Below are positions 10,031-21,000 of a DNA stretch of 64,000 bases, in pieces (positions within the stretch are counted from its first letter, which is position 1; each line of letters starts with the position of its first letter). This stretch comes from Simmondsia chinensis. Lineage: Eukaryota > Streptophyta > Magnoliopsida > Caryophyllales > Simmondsiaceae. Both the position numbers and the translations under genes were made by a program. The DNA is taken from assembly GCA_018398585.1 (NCBI GenBank), contig JAGTTD010000016.1, forward strand, positions 21,003,212 through 21,067,211. Reading direction: 5' to 3'. The notes under the pieces are model-generated. The model did no database searches and was not told where the DNA came from. It worked only from the letters and a program-made list of their open reading frames with translations.

Positions 10031-11680
10031 ACAATAACGTGGTTGAAGATATATCTAATACATCATCTACATTATAAGTTGTATCAAGCTGTACTATCAC
10101 AATATCTCATACTATCAATTTATCTAACACAAGCCATGTGCTGTACTTTTAGAACGCTTTCTAAAACCCTTTACATAACAAACCTTTTGAGATATATTTA
10201 TATATGTGACTCATCACATGAATCTTACCATATTCAATAACACATTATTGATCATTTCTACAAATCTTTGTAATAAGAAAAAATAAGAATTTTCTCAAAA
10301 CCTCCACTTCAATCTAATCAAAGTGACTTGATATAATTACCGAACTGATTCCAATTTAAGTCTTTAATTCTCTAAACCCTTCAAAGATTTCAAGACTTTA
10401 GTCTTCACAAACATATCCATATATCAACTTACCGAGTAGTCATTCTTAAACATTTTATGAAATATTCATCGCTTCCGCTCGCTTGAACTTTTAGCAGTCC
10501 ATAAATATTTTATGAACAAGTCCTAGCAGCTTAGTGTTTGTACTACCTTTATTGTTACAGGCACTTCCAGTCATCATTAATTCAAACCCAATTTACATAC
10601 TAGTTATAATTTTAGTACTTAATGATTACATAAGACATATTAAGCCAGTTTTTCAATCATACTAGATTAATGTGACCTAAGATTAGGTACCACTTAAAAG
10701 CTATATGGTTTCTGAAAATTCTTCTTTTATATGGTTACACAACCTAGCCTGTATTAGACTAATGAGTCTCCATTAACGTAGTTTTGATTAAAATAAATCA
10801 ACTATATACTAATGTACCTTTTTAAATAAATATTTTATTTATATAACTGTCATGCTATTTATTTTTTGAAAAATAACTGAACGATTATTTCAAAAATAGT
10901 GAATAGAAATCAAATTTCTAAAGTACATCAAGATAGTTACTCAAATACAAAACCACATTCCCCTACTTAAACTACAACCACTTGATGCCCTTACCGAAAA
11001 CCCATTCACCAGAACATGAGTGAACTGCCTACTAGTCACAACTAGAGAAAATAGGATATCATATACCTTGTCTTGTTGGCTTTCGGTCTTGCTAACAATA
11101 GTATCTAAGTACCTATACAATTCTTTTTAAAGTCTAGTGCTTTAATAAAAGAGACAAAAATATTTTGACTTATGTTTTATTTTACCCTCTTGAGGTTCCT
11201 AATTCCTGAGATAGATGCTTGCATTAAGTGGAATCCCTTAGTTTTCACAACATCTTTTCTCATAAATTGTTTTTCATGCTACTAGTTCTCTGACCAAACA
11301 CTTCTCACAAATATCTAATCACCTCTATTGTATTTCAATTTTCAAGTATCCAATACTAGAATAAGTTTGATATCTAATGTCCGAATCTTGCATTCGACTA
11401 ACTCTTTAGTCTAGTCTAATGTTCTAAACATTCTTTTCGACTTAGTAGATGTACTAGTAGCAACCTAGAGAACTCTGAGCATCTTCTAGTGTTCTACATG
11501 TTTTGAAACATGTCACATTATAGGGAACACAACAGAATAGACAAGACATGCCAGTATTGATCGCAATGCACAATCTGACAACTAGTCTGAAAACAAAAAA
11601 CTGTAAAACAACTCATATAACACACAAAATTATTTTTTTTACTTTTAACAAACAATCAAAGTTCAGAGTTAACATTTCGA
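10031..11680 (-). other. Degenerate copia interior, no clear domain
   Basis: The position between the leader and the RT fragment implies former gag, protease and integrase, but I recognised no intact motif on either strand. The plus-strand frame at 9980-10240 is judged chance. AT content is high and stops are dense. Confidence 0.4.
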
Positions 11681-11689
11681 CACTTACAT

Positions 11690-12577
11690 GTATGCCAGTG
11701 GAGACCTAACTGAGCCACCCAAAACTCCTCCTTGACGAGGCCGAATTGAGACATAAAAAGGGTGAGAACATTTCTCAATAAATATGTTTTCTTGTAAACT
11801 CTTTATTGAACATATTGAAAACACAAGTTTTACCCTCAGCCTCCATGGTCCTACAGCAGAGCTCCTCGGGGAGGGTAATATAGATCCTGATCAAGTGTAC
11901 ATCATTACCTGAATATCCATACAAGGTCTCGATATACTCCACTTTGGCGTGGCCGTACTCGATTGCTTGGAAATTAGTTCATCCTACGAGATCTAACCTA
12001 GTATTTAGCAAGTGAAAACTCTCCTTGTGGTGTCTTGCCCACCTGCTATACACTGCCAGACTGATAACGGAGGCCGTGAGCATTCACTTAGAAGCTTGCT
12101 CCCACTTGATATTTTGAGTCTTGTGAACTTTTTAGTAACTTTAGCAAACAAACAAAGCATGGATCCATCTAACCATTCTCTATGTGTGTGCAACAATGAG
12201 CTATCTACTTGTTATTATAGGAGAGGCATAACAAGTAATTAGTCAAATAAAAACTATTCTCAATTAATGTGTTTCCTACACATATAACTTATTGTTTCTT
12301 CCTTGGTCTCTAAGATAGTATCATAATGCTCTCTAGCAGACTTTATATTGTCGTAGTCAAGTGCATACCATTATCTAGACAACAGTTCAAGTAAACAAGA
12401 TACTCTGCGTCAGCATGGCCGCACTTGTTTTTCCCGTATCTCTATCTATCATTAAGAAGTCTAACCATGTATCCTGCGAACAAATGCCCTCCTTGGGGAT
12501 TAGGACCTATCCACTATACTATTAGATTACTAATGGAGACCATGAGGAATCAACTTTTGATCCTCACTCCCACTTGA
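11690..12577 (-). repeat. Two copies of a copia leader module
   Basis: Two modules lie head to tail on the minus strand, starting at about 12577 and 12113, each opening with CAAGTGGGAG. Both align with the single leader module of copia-1 at 19391-19740. Shared blocks are the GGTCTCC/GGCCTCC start, a GYGGCCAYGCTG block, and, in the second module, CTCCCCGAGGAGCTCT (11858-11874), which copia-1 has at 19630-19646. The region is untranslated leader between primer-binding site and gag. Plus- and minus-strand short frames here are ignored. Confidence 0.7.
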
Positions 12578-12599
12578 AATTTACAATGGCGGATATTTC

Positions 12600-13680
12600 T
12601 CTAAAACTTTGATTATCTCGTAATCAATATTAGAATCATATTCTAAATTTTATTTAACAATTAAATAAAATTCTAATTATATTAGGTTCCTTTAATTATC
12701 CAACCTATGCAATCTAATCTCATTACATATATTATGAGAACTTTTTTTCAAATAATTGAACTTTTGAATTATCTAATCCAATTAGATCCATTTAAAATAA
12801 TTCTCCAACTCGACGAAATCAAATATTTTACCAAGTGATATGGCCTTATAATTTTATTCACATCATACATAATTTTTAACTCTTTTAAATAATATTGAAT
12901 ATATGAACAAAATTTAAAAAAATGTCATGTTACCAAACAATTTAAATTACAACACTTAAGGCCTCAAGGTTGGAGCAATTAAAGATTTATATAAAAGCCT
13001 TTACAAAAAATTATCATATAATTATAATTAGGATCTCATCCTAATTTTATATATATATATATATATATATGGTGTGCTTTATTTATTTTATTTTTTCTAT
13101 TAAATAAATAAATAAATAATTAATCTGATCTTAATCTCAATAAATCATAACCCAAATATCTAATCTAATTAGATATTCATAGTAACATTGTATATATCTA
13201 AATCATTCAACTATTTGAACATCTATTCTCATTAGATTATTCAAAAATACACTCTCACTAATTTTATTATAATCCATCCTAATTTAAACAATTAAATTTG
13301 ATGAATAGTGATCTTGTTATTAAACTATTTACTAACATAATCAGATATTCTTTGTTTTGGATTATTACAAATATTCAACAATTGAATATTCCATACCTAG
13401 GCTCAAAATCTAATCTTATTAGATTAATAATCTAAACCGTTCAACTTTTTGAATATCTAATCTCATTAGATCAGATTCAGAATTACACTTCTTGATTGAA
13501 TCATTTTAAAAGTTTGATGAATATTCAATCTTGTCATTAAACTCTTTTAATAACAATATTCAGGATATTCTTTTTTCCTTTAATAAAATTCCCAATTTCA
13601 TATTTTCATAATTTTATATACTCGAATTTTATCAAACCCGATGCTTTTAATGTCAATCATGAATATATTCAGAGTTGGCT
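12600..13680 (-). repeat. AT-rich copia leader with repeated palindromic blocks
   Basis: ATCTAATCTMATTAGAT-type imperfect palindromes occur at 12771, 13158, 13221, 13408 and 13455. Segments starting at about 13200 and 13435 are tandem copies with a period near 235 bp. A plain AT dinucleotide run lies at 13049-13070. No gene is visible. Confidence 0.6.
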
Positions 13681-13860
13681 CTGATGCAAATTGTTGGGAA
13701 CGTATTCAAAATTTTTTTTCCCAAATTCGGAGGCGCATAGGAAAATCAATTTAAAATTCTCAATTTCAACTCTAATGCCTTGATCTAATTAAACTATTTA
13801 ATTAGACCTAGATTTTAGTCTAATAGGCTCATAATATGACAATTGAAAAATGATACGATT
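13680..13860 (-). mobile_element. 3' edge of the 5' LTR and primer-binding site of the minus-strand copia
   Basis: The minus strand reads TTGAGAATTTTAAATTGATT, then ends GAATACGTTCCCAACA, then TTGCATCAGAGCC. The first two match the ends of the copia-1 and copia-2 LTRs. The last is close to TGGTATCAGAGCC, the site for initiator Met tRNA. How far the LTR runs to the right before the next element begins is uncertain. Confidence 0.6.
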
Positions 13861-13951
13861 AGTCTCGAGCCTATTCCCGAGGCTGCTTCTCGTAGTGCCA
13901 CGTGCCCATGCTGAGGTGGCATTTAGTTGATACAATACAATACTTATACAT

Positions 13952-13959
13952 ATATATAA
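13952..13959 (+). promoter_or_regulatory. Possible TATA box of the gypsy-3 LTR
   Basis: ATATATAAA lies about 110 bases before the primer-binding site in the probable LTR. It could also be ordinary AT-rich sequence. Confidence 0.35.
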
Positions 13960-14066
13960 AATTAGACAAGCGGGGTACCCGTTTATTGCTCCATTGGCCC
14001 GATATTTTGTGTGTTGTGATCCAGTTTTAGTTGATTTGAGTGATTTTGATCCAATTTCGTGACTAT

Positions 14067-14079
14067 TGGTATCAAAGCC
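14067..14079 (+). other. Primer-binding site of gypsy-3
   Basis: TGGTATCAAAGCC differs at one base from TGGTATCAGAGCC, the complement of the initiator Met tRNA 3' end. It fixes the end of the 5' LTR at about 14064 and the plus-strand orientation. Confidence 0.75.
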
Positions 14080-14315
14080 ATTCGATCCTCGGCCATGAAA
14101 CTTTGTCATTGGTAAGCAGCTTTGATCATCCCCGATCATCACCTATCACTACCGATGCTCACCGATCAACGCTAGTCACCACCCATTACTATTGATCATC
14201 ACCAGTCACCACCCAATTAGCGTCAGTCATCCATTCACCCAATAGGCGATCATCTTCACCTTCGATTCATCCTCGATCCGGTCTCTGCCTCCTCTGACAG
14301 GCGATCTTCGCTGTC

Positions 14316-15440
14316 ATGGCTGACAGGACCCAATCTCATACCGCTTTGAGGGAAATGGAGGAAGCTAACGAGCGCCATTTTATAGCAATCGAACGTAGCG
14401 TCGATCGGATTGTTGAAGAGCTCTGACAGGGTGTGGATGCATTATCAATTCAATACACTGGACTTCCACAGTTAATCACCCGGGCGCCGCCTCCTCCATC
14501 ATCGACTCCCAAACCAGCACCATTTCCACCACCACCGCGTGATGAGACCCCTGAGTTTCAGGCACCGGCATTTGCTCGAGGTAACTGCCAAGTTCCACTC
14601 GATTTACTAAAATTGATTTTTTGATATTTAGTGGTAAAGGTGTGGATGGTTGGTTACAAAAATGTGAGAGATACTTTGTGCTTGATAGAACTCCGAAAGA
14701 GTTAAAGGTTATGTTTGCTAGTGTGTCAGTAGAGAATGATGCACATGAATGGCACAATTTATTTAAACAATCATGGCCTCAAGATGTTTATATTCTATGG
14801 GAGGTTTATGCCCTGCAAATTCATGCTCAATTTGTGGAAACAGTGATTAGCCCTTTGACCGAATTGAAGCAACTTCGATAAGTAGGTAGTGTCAATGAAT
14901 TCTTGCGTAATATGAGGCCCTTTTGAATAAATGTGGATTAAATGAGGAGCAAAAGATTAACATTCTTATGGGTGGATTGCGGGAAGAGATTTTGGGTTAT
15001 TTTCTTATGTTTAAACCTTGTTCTTTACATGATGCAGTCACCCTTGCTAAGCAACAAGAATTTAATTTTGCTTATATGGAATGTATAACCGGTAAGAACC
15101 CGATGAAAGCAACACCATTACTTCTGTCGCGGGGCCTGTCTCACATGACACCCGCCCTCCCACCCCCTAGACCACTCCCCCCGCTTGTTATCGGCATCCG
15201 AGACTGTAGCTAGACCCCCTCCTTGGGGTTAATTGAGCTTGACACCGGCTGAATTGGACGACCTTCGTGCTTGCAACTTATGTTTTTATTGCCGGGAGCG
15301 CTTCTCTATGGGTCACCAGTGTGCTAAGCGCAATAGAGCATGGGTTTTTGGGCTTGAGGCTGATGATGACGATCAGGAGCCCGACCTCCCACTCCCTGAT
15401 CCAGAGCGTGATGCTCCTTTAAATCCCATATTTCAATTCA
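14316..15440 (+). pseudogene. gypsy-3 Gag, broken
   Basis: The likely start is the ATG at 14316 (MADRTQSHTALREMEEANER), stopping at TGA 14424-14426, after which the frame continues through a proline-rich stretch. The capsid domain is seen at 14621-14878 (GWLQKCERYFVLDRTPKELK) and 14923-15090 (a LNEEQKINILMGGLREEI block), separated by a stop and frameshift. A zinc knuckle CFYCRERFSMGHQC lies at about 15279-15320. Gag forms the particle and packages RNA. The acidic run after the knuckle leads into the protease. Confidence 0.8.
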
Positions 15441-15980
15441 TGCTTTGGAGGATATTGCTCAGTGTCAAAATATGTGTGTATCTGGTCAGTGTGGTCGCCA
15501 TTCTTTGAGCATTCTCATCGACAGTGGTAGCACGCATAACTTCCTTGATATCCATCTTGCTTCGTTGTTGGGTTGCTCTGTCGACACTACCATCTGCCCC
15601 TTGGTTATTGTTGCTGATGGGAAACCCGTCTCATGTGCCAGTAGTTGCCTTAACTTCAGTCGGGTGCTTTAGGATGCCTCCTTTTGCTTCGGTATGCTCC
15701 TTATTTCACTCTTGGCTTGTGGTATGATGTTGGGCATACAAGGGCTCCAAACTTTGGGCAAGGTGACTTGGGATTTTTCTGAGTTGCTTATGGAATTCAC
15801 TTTTCATGATCGTCGACTTGTTTTCCGTGGTATTCGTACTCCACCCCTTAAAATCGTGACGGATAGCAAATTATCAACTTTGTTGTCTTTGTCCACATTA
15901 TTTTTTTTTCTATTTCGCTGTCGCTTGGTTACACTACAACCCCACCTGCTTCGGTTACTGCAGTAACCGAACAGCCTGTA
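15440..15980 (+). pseudogene. gypsy-3 protease and linker
   Basis: The frame 15445-15672 contains ILIDSGSTHNFLD, a standard retropepsin active site with Asp-Ser-Gly, then a HLASLLGC block. Frame changes follow near 15670. The downstream part (TFHDRRLVFRGIRTPPLKI in 15805-15855) is the usual spacer before RT in this group. Intact at the catalytic triad but not as a full frame. Confidence 0.8.
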
Positions 15981-16039
15981 GCTTCACTGTGTTCGGTTAG
16001 TGCAGCACCAGATCATCTCTTCCCGGTTGTTGCAGTAGC

Positions 16040-16870
16040 TCATCTGGGACAGCTAGATTCACAACTTGCTATGGTTTTACATGACTTTGAGGACGTGTTT
16101 CAGCCGCTGTCAGGTCTTCCTCCTTCTCAACTGTCATTTGATCATCGTATTCCTCTTAAAGAGGGCAGCAACCTGGTTAACATCTATCCCTACCATTATC
16201 CTTTTTTTCAAAAGGATATTATTGATGCTTTGCTCAAAGAAATGCTTTAAGCCGGTGTCATCCGCAACAACAACTCGCCTTTTGCTTCACCCATTGTCTT
16301 AGTGAAGAAAAAAGACGGTTCGTGGTGACTTTGTATTGACTATTGGGCCTTAAATAAGATGACCGTAAATGATAAATTTCTAATACCAATTGTGGAGAAA
16401 TTGCTTGATGAGTTGGGTGGGGCTTCATTCTTCTCCAAATTGGATCTCAAATCGGGATATTGGAAAATACGTATGGCTTCCGATGATATTCACAAGGCGG
16501 CTTTTAAGACCCACTCCAGACATTACGAGTTTACCGTAATACCGTTTGGGCTCTCTAACGCCTCTTCTACATTCCAGAGCCTTATGAATGACCTGTTTCG
16601 GCCCTATTTGTGGCACTTGGTGTTGGTCTTTTTTGATGATATTCTCATGTACATCATAACGTGGGCCACTCATTTGGATCATCTTCGATGTGCCTTGGAA
16701 GTTCTTTGCTCGCATCATCTCATGGCTAACCGTGAGAAGTGCACGTTTGGTGCTCACCGCATTGAGTACTTGGGCCATTTTGTTTCGGGCGCAAGCGTGG
16801 AAGCTGACCCCCAAAAATAGCGGCTGTAGCACCTTGGCTGGGTCAGACATCCTTGAGGTAGCTCCGCGGT
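16040..16870 (+). pseudogene. gypsy-3 reverse transcriptase
   Basis: Blocks in order are the SFDHRIPLKEGS start, SPFASPIVLVKKKDGS (16275-16322), a DYWALNK region, KLDLKSGYWKIRM (16437-16475), PFGLSNASSTFQSLMN, and VFFDDILMY at 16627-16653, the catalytic box. The frame 16359-16820 is open for 153 codons. A TGA at 16326-16328 and Trp codon 16344-16346 replace two usual arginines in SWRxCIDYRALN; each is a single C-to-T change from CGA or CGG. Confidence 0.88.
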
Positions 16871-16874
16871 TTCC

Positions 16875-17400
16875 TAGGTCTTTTGGGATATTATCGTCAA
16901 TTCATTGCCCACTATGGTATTTTGGCTTGTCCTCTCACCAATCTCCTTAAAAAGGATAATTTTATTTGGACTCCAGCCGCTAATACTGCATTTGAGCGCC
17001 TTAAAGATGCTTTTACATCCACACCCGTCTTAGCTCTTCCGAATTTTTCCAAAACTTTCATAGTAGAGACTGACGCATCGGGAATCGGGATTGGTACGGT
17101 TCTCATGTAGGAGGGTCGCCCCCTTTCCTAAATTAGCCGCACACTCACACCCCAACATCAGGGCCTTTCAATCTATGAGCGTGAGTTACTTGCTGTGGTA
17201 TTCGCTGTTGAGAAGTGGGAACAGTACCTCACGGGCCGACATTTCATTATACGCATGGACCAACAGAGCCTTTAGTTCCTCCTAGAGCAGCGCCTCTCTA
17301 CTTCACTTCAGCACTTATGGCTCTCCTACTTGATTGCATTTCATTATGATATTGTGTATGAGAAGGGGTCTGAAACTGAGCTACCGATTCTTGTCTACCT
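16875..17400 (+). pseudogene. gypsy-3 RNase H
   Basis: Begins after [20 protein letters not shown], the RT connection. [19 protein letters not shown] (17056-17110) carries the first catalytic Asp. A YERELLAVVFAVEKWEQYL-like block (17170-17230) carries the Glu. TAG codons at 17107-17109 and 17273-17275 interrupt the frame. Confidence 0.8.
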
Positions 17401-17885
17401 GGTTTCAAGCTCTCTATATGGCTTTCTTCACGATCTCCTCTGACTTTATCTTTGCACCTCATGGCTTTCTTATCTTGTGCTAGCCGCCATTATAGCTGAC
17501 AAGGTCACCGACCCCTTGTCCCATCCTCGCTATTCTTGGCAACATGGATATTTACGCTACCATGGCGGCTTGGTGGTTGGTAACAACACTGATCTTCGGT
17601 GCACTATTTTCTTATGCCTCCACGACTTAGCTCAGGGCGGCCATTTGGGCGTTGAGGCCACATACCGATGGATTCACACTTTTTCTAGTGGCGTGGCCTT
17701 CGACATGACCTCCATACATACATTCAGCAGTGCTCGGTCTGCCAGCAGAGCAAGTACGACACATCGGCTCCGGCCGGCCTTCTTCAGCCCCTCCCAGTTC
17801 CCATAGCCATCAGGAGCAGCATTGCTATGGATTTTATCGAGGGCTTGCCTTTGTCAGGGGGACACTCCTTCTGTTCGGATTTGGG
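17400..17885 (+). pseudogene. gypsy-3 integrase, N-terminal part only
   Basis: The HHCC zinc-binding region is seen as HDLAQGGHLGVEATYRWI followed, in another frame, by CSVCQQSKYD (17733-17762) and a GLLQPLPVP block. The beginning of the catalytic core, MDFIEGLPLSGG, ends the homology at about 17870. The rest of the core, the C-terminus and the 3' LTR are absent, so the element was truncated here by a later event. Confidence 0.8.
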
Positions 17886-17889
17886 CTCA

Positions 17890-17985
17890 CTCCCTAGTCA
17901 CGGTGAGTCCCTTTCACATGTTTGTTTTGTTTATCATTTTACAGCAATCACATCACATTTAATTGCAAACAAAATAAAGGGAAGA
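17890..17985 (+). mobile_element. Sliver of Tat LTR-family 3' end
   Basis: GTGAGTCCCTTTCACATGTT then TTTACAGCAATCACATCACA match the 3' edge of LTR copies A (9325-9400) and B (52590-52690). It may be the remaining left edge of Tat-2, separated from Tat-2 gag (27951) by the copia insertions, but this is inference. Confidence 0.55.
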
Positions 17986-17989
17986 GCAA

Positions 17990-18907
17990 TTTTTTGAATT
18001 AATTTTGGAAGCTTTGGCCAAAATGTTCCAAGTGTTTGACATTTGGAATTTATACTATGAATTTGTTCATGTATAAATGAAATATTCGGAGAAGGGCGAG
18101 TCGAGAACTGACGCGAAAGTTGTAAGAAAAATAATGATAGTATTTATAATTATTTTTCTTTTGGATAGCTCATAGACGGATTGTTGTTATCAAAATAGTT
18201 TATTTGAGAATTATCAAATAAATAAGTTTAATTCTAAAGTGCAGTAGGACTCATTTAGTGGAATTACGTCTTGCAGTAGGCTAAAGTTTCGCGTCGTGAT
18301 AGTGAGAGGTGCAATCCGTGTCTCTTAGGACTGGGCAATCAGCGCTTGACGTCCAACACAATAATCTGCGCCTTTAGGCCTGTATGAGCTGGGTGCATGG
18401 AGGAGGTTTTACTAGCTTGAACGATGCCATTTTTTTTAATTTTTTGTGTCCCACATCTACTTTTTAAGTATATTTTTATCCAATAGCCTATTATAAATAG
18501 GGGTCTTGGAATTAAGATTTAGTAATCATTAAAAAATTAATTTTCTGAGAATATCGGCCTTCAGAGAATTGCAAGAGGAAAATTTTCCTTTGAAATTTTT
18601 TCTCTTCAGTTCAATATTTTTCAGAGCCTACACTCTGTGTGTTTGGAGGAGATTGTATAGAAGGTCTTGCGGTCTTGGTGATTTCTAGGAGCGACTTTGT
18701 GGTCTACATTCAAGTATTTTTCTTCCTTTTCTTTTTCTTTTTCTTTTGGTTTTTCTATTTGTTTACAATATTTATTGTGAAAGTTATTTCCATGTTATTA
18801 TTGTGAATGCATTAGAGTACATGATTGTAGGTTTAAAATTGAGAATTTTAGTCATTCTGCTGCGTCAGTTATGATTTGTTTGGGGAATATTTTTGAAATA
18901 AGTCCCA
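17990..18907 (+). repeat. copia-1 5' LTR, partial
   Basis: Aligns with 24443-25700 of the 3' LTR, beginning at the TTCCAAGTGTTTGAyATTTGG block and ending GAAATAAGTCCCA. It lacks the LTR start, and also a segment of about 330 bp present in the 3' LTR at 24725-25060. TATAAATAG near 18493 may be its TATA box. Confidence 0.75.
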
Positions 18908-18912
18908 ATAAT

Positions 18913-18925
18913 TGATACCAGAGCC
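18913..18925 (+). other. copia-1 primer-binding site
   Basis: TGATACCAGAGCC differs from TGGTATCAGAGCC (initiator Met tRNA) by two transitions. It follows the LTR end by five bases. Confidence 0.65.
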
Positions 18926-18929
18926 TATC

Positions 18930-19929
18930 TTTGATTACGTTCAAAGTATACACGAGATTAATAAAACGCATATTAAAAAAACTAAATAGATCTGCGAATG
19001 AATAAAATAGTGATTTTATTAAAAGAAAAGGAAAGCTGAAAGAGTTATTAAAAGGTGTTTAATAACTATTATACATATTGATTTGGTTTTAAATTATTTG
19101 AAATTATAATCGAATTAAGACATTAACTCATATCTAAAAATTTAATTCTCAAAATTTCATTTTAGATATAAATGGATTGATTTTACGTATCTGATAAGAT
19201 TGGATGACATATAGAATAAAATAAATGACCTAATGAGATTACAATCAATATAGAATAATATATATATATTTTTTATGTTAGCGCTGACATGTCATTATTA
19301 AAAAAAAATTAGAATGTGATTATAATAAAGATTATATGATAATCAACCTATATATGCACTTTAAATAAAAACCACTGGTTTATAAAATTTAAGTGGGAGC
19401 GAGGTTGAATGGTTGAGTCCTCACGGTCTCCATTAGCGATCTAACAGTATAGTAGATCGGCATTGCTCCCTGAGGAAGGTGTCAATTTTCGGAATACTTA
19501 AGGTTAGACTTCTGAAAAGATATGCTAAAGTAAAGAGAAGCAAGTGCAGCCACGCTGCCGTGGAGTATTTTCATAGATTTGGACGAAAGTTTAGGTAATG
19601 GTACACACTTGGCTAAAGTGATACATTAGCCTCCCCGAGGAGCTCTATTGTGTTGTGCTAGAGACTAAGGAAAAAGTGGTGATTTAATCATGTCAGTACG
19701 AGTTACAAGAAAGCATGTTAATTGAGAATAATTCTCACCCACACTAGTTTCATATGGCCCCACTGTCGGGAAGTAAGGAGTGGTATGTTTGGGTCATCAA
19801 TGCATTCATGATAATTCGGTTTTGTGGATACCTGACTCATTTTGTTTGCTAAATATAAAAAGAATGGATATCATAGCATTTTAAATGACTCATCATAGGT
19901 TACATAAATTTTGCATTTACAGAGTTATA
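18930..19929 (+). other. copia-1 untranslated leader
   Basis: About 1 kb, AT-rich at first, then a module (19391-19740) opening AGTGGGAGCGAGG and shared with the minus-strand copia at 11690-12577. It contains CTCCCCGAGGAGCTCT (19631-19646), able to form a small hairpin. No frame of note. Such leaders hold packaging and dimerisation signals, which is inference here. Confidence 0.65.
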
Positions 19930-20640
19930 ATGGTGATGACTTGTGCTCTTCATTCCATTCTTAAGGATAACACATTCACTGGACCGAATTATTTTACTTA
20001 GAAAATGAATTTGGATATTGTACTAATTCATGAGGGACACAAATTCATTCTTACCGAGAGTCGTCCTCCGGTGCCTACTGCTAAATCACAGTTGCTGTCG
20101 AAGAGCATCACAAATGCTGGCAAAAGGCTAATGAGTTAGCCAGATGTTATATATTGGCCTCTATGTCAAATGTTCTCAAGCATCAGATGCTTGAGATGTA
20201 GACAGCAGGTGAAATGATGAAACACTTAAAAGAAATGTTCAGAGGTCAGGATAGAGCAGCAAGGCAAGAGCTGACGGGAAAGTTGCTTAACATGCGAATG
20301 TTCGTAGAAACACCAGTTTTGGAGCTAGGATTAATCTCAGTAGGATGTCATCCTCAGTTCTCTGTCCAGCCCATTCACTCAGTTCAGGCTGAACTATTCC
20401 ATGAATAATAAGGATTATTTATTGCTTGAGGAATTGTCCACTTGACCCAGGCATCAAGGACAAGTGAGAGTAAGCAGGCTAAAGTTTCAACTTGGAAGAA
20501 AGGGAAGTGCAAGGTTGCTAGTGTAGCAGCTACGCCTAATAAGAAAAAAGGCTAAGGAAAGGTGTTTCTTTTGCTGAAAATGGGCCATTGGAAGAGGAAT
20601 TGTACTAAGTAATTAGCAACCCTTCCTGCCAAGGCGGGCA
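19930..20640 (+). pseudogene. copia-1 Gag, broken
   Basis: ATG at 19930 starts a frame with LKDNTFTGPNYFT, the usual copia gag opening, stopped by TAG at 19999-20001 where a Trp codon is expected. The middle part is open at 20214-20408. A zinc knuckle is visible at 20565-20606: CFFC, then GHWKRNC. Gag would form the particle. Several stops make it non-functional. Confidence 0.75.
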
Positions 20641-20659
20641 AACCATTTGGTGAAGGTAT

Positions 20660-21000
20660 GATTATATCTCACTTGATTGAGTCATGCGCAGGTGAGAGTC
20701 CATCAGATTCCTAGTGTGTGGACTCAGGTTCAATTGTTCATATTTGTAACATGCTGCAGGGACTCAGGCAAACCAGGGGGCTGCTTAATGGAGAGGTGTA
20801 CCTGACAGTTGGAGATGGTACAAGAGTTTTGGTCTTGGGAGTGAGAGATATTATCTTTGTTTTTAGTGGTAGAGTTTTGGTTCTGAAAGACTGTCTATTT
20901 GTACCTGCATTATGCAAGAATTTGATTTATGTGTCATGTTTGGTTAATAATGGATATTCAGTTAGTTTTGGTTCTGAATTTGTCATTGTATGAAATAAAT
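20660..21000 (+). pseudogene. copia-1 protease
   Basis: VDSGSIVHICNMLQGL carries the catalytic Asp-Ser-Gly, followed by VGDGTRVLVLGV and LVLKDCLFVPALCKNLIYVS, which are the standard copia protease blocks (frame 20718-20993). The frame ends in a TGA at the start of the integrase linker. Confidence 0.85.

Larger units (their letters stand above)
9405..13860 (-). mobile_element. Minus-strand Ty1/copia remnant
   Basis: Reading leftwards from 13860 there is an LTR end (CCCAACA at about 13690-13697 on the minus strand), a primer-binding-like site, a long AT-rich leader with repeated modules, a very decayed gag-pol region, and finally a recognisable RT segment that is cut off at 9405 against Tat LTR copy A. 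LTR end and leader modules resemble those of copia-1, so the two belong to related families. The 3' LTR is missing. Confidence 0.7.
13870..17885 (+). mobile_element. Truncated chromovirus-type Ty3/gypsy element (gypsy-3)
   Basis: A probable 5' LTR end, primer-binding site, gag, protease, RT, RNase H and the N-terminal integrase region follow one another on the plus strand. The element stops abruptly just after the integrase MDFIEGLP block, where a Tat LTR-family sliver begins. Only one RNase H is present, and the domain style (FFDD RT box, CxxC/GHxC knuckle) is that of the chromovirus-like gypsy branch. No 3' LTR is present. Stops interrupt gag and pol. Confidence 0.8.

Noticed and set aside
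12005..12242. Overlapping plus and minus short frames
   Set aside because: They lie in the conserved untranslated copia leader module; no codon-level conservation with the copia-1 module.
16425..16850. 141-codon minus-strand open frame
   Set aside because: Exact shadow of the gypsy-3 RT, whose motifs are clear on the plus strand.
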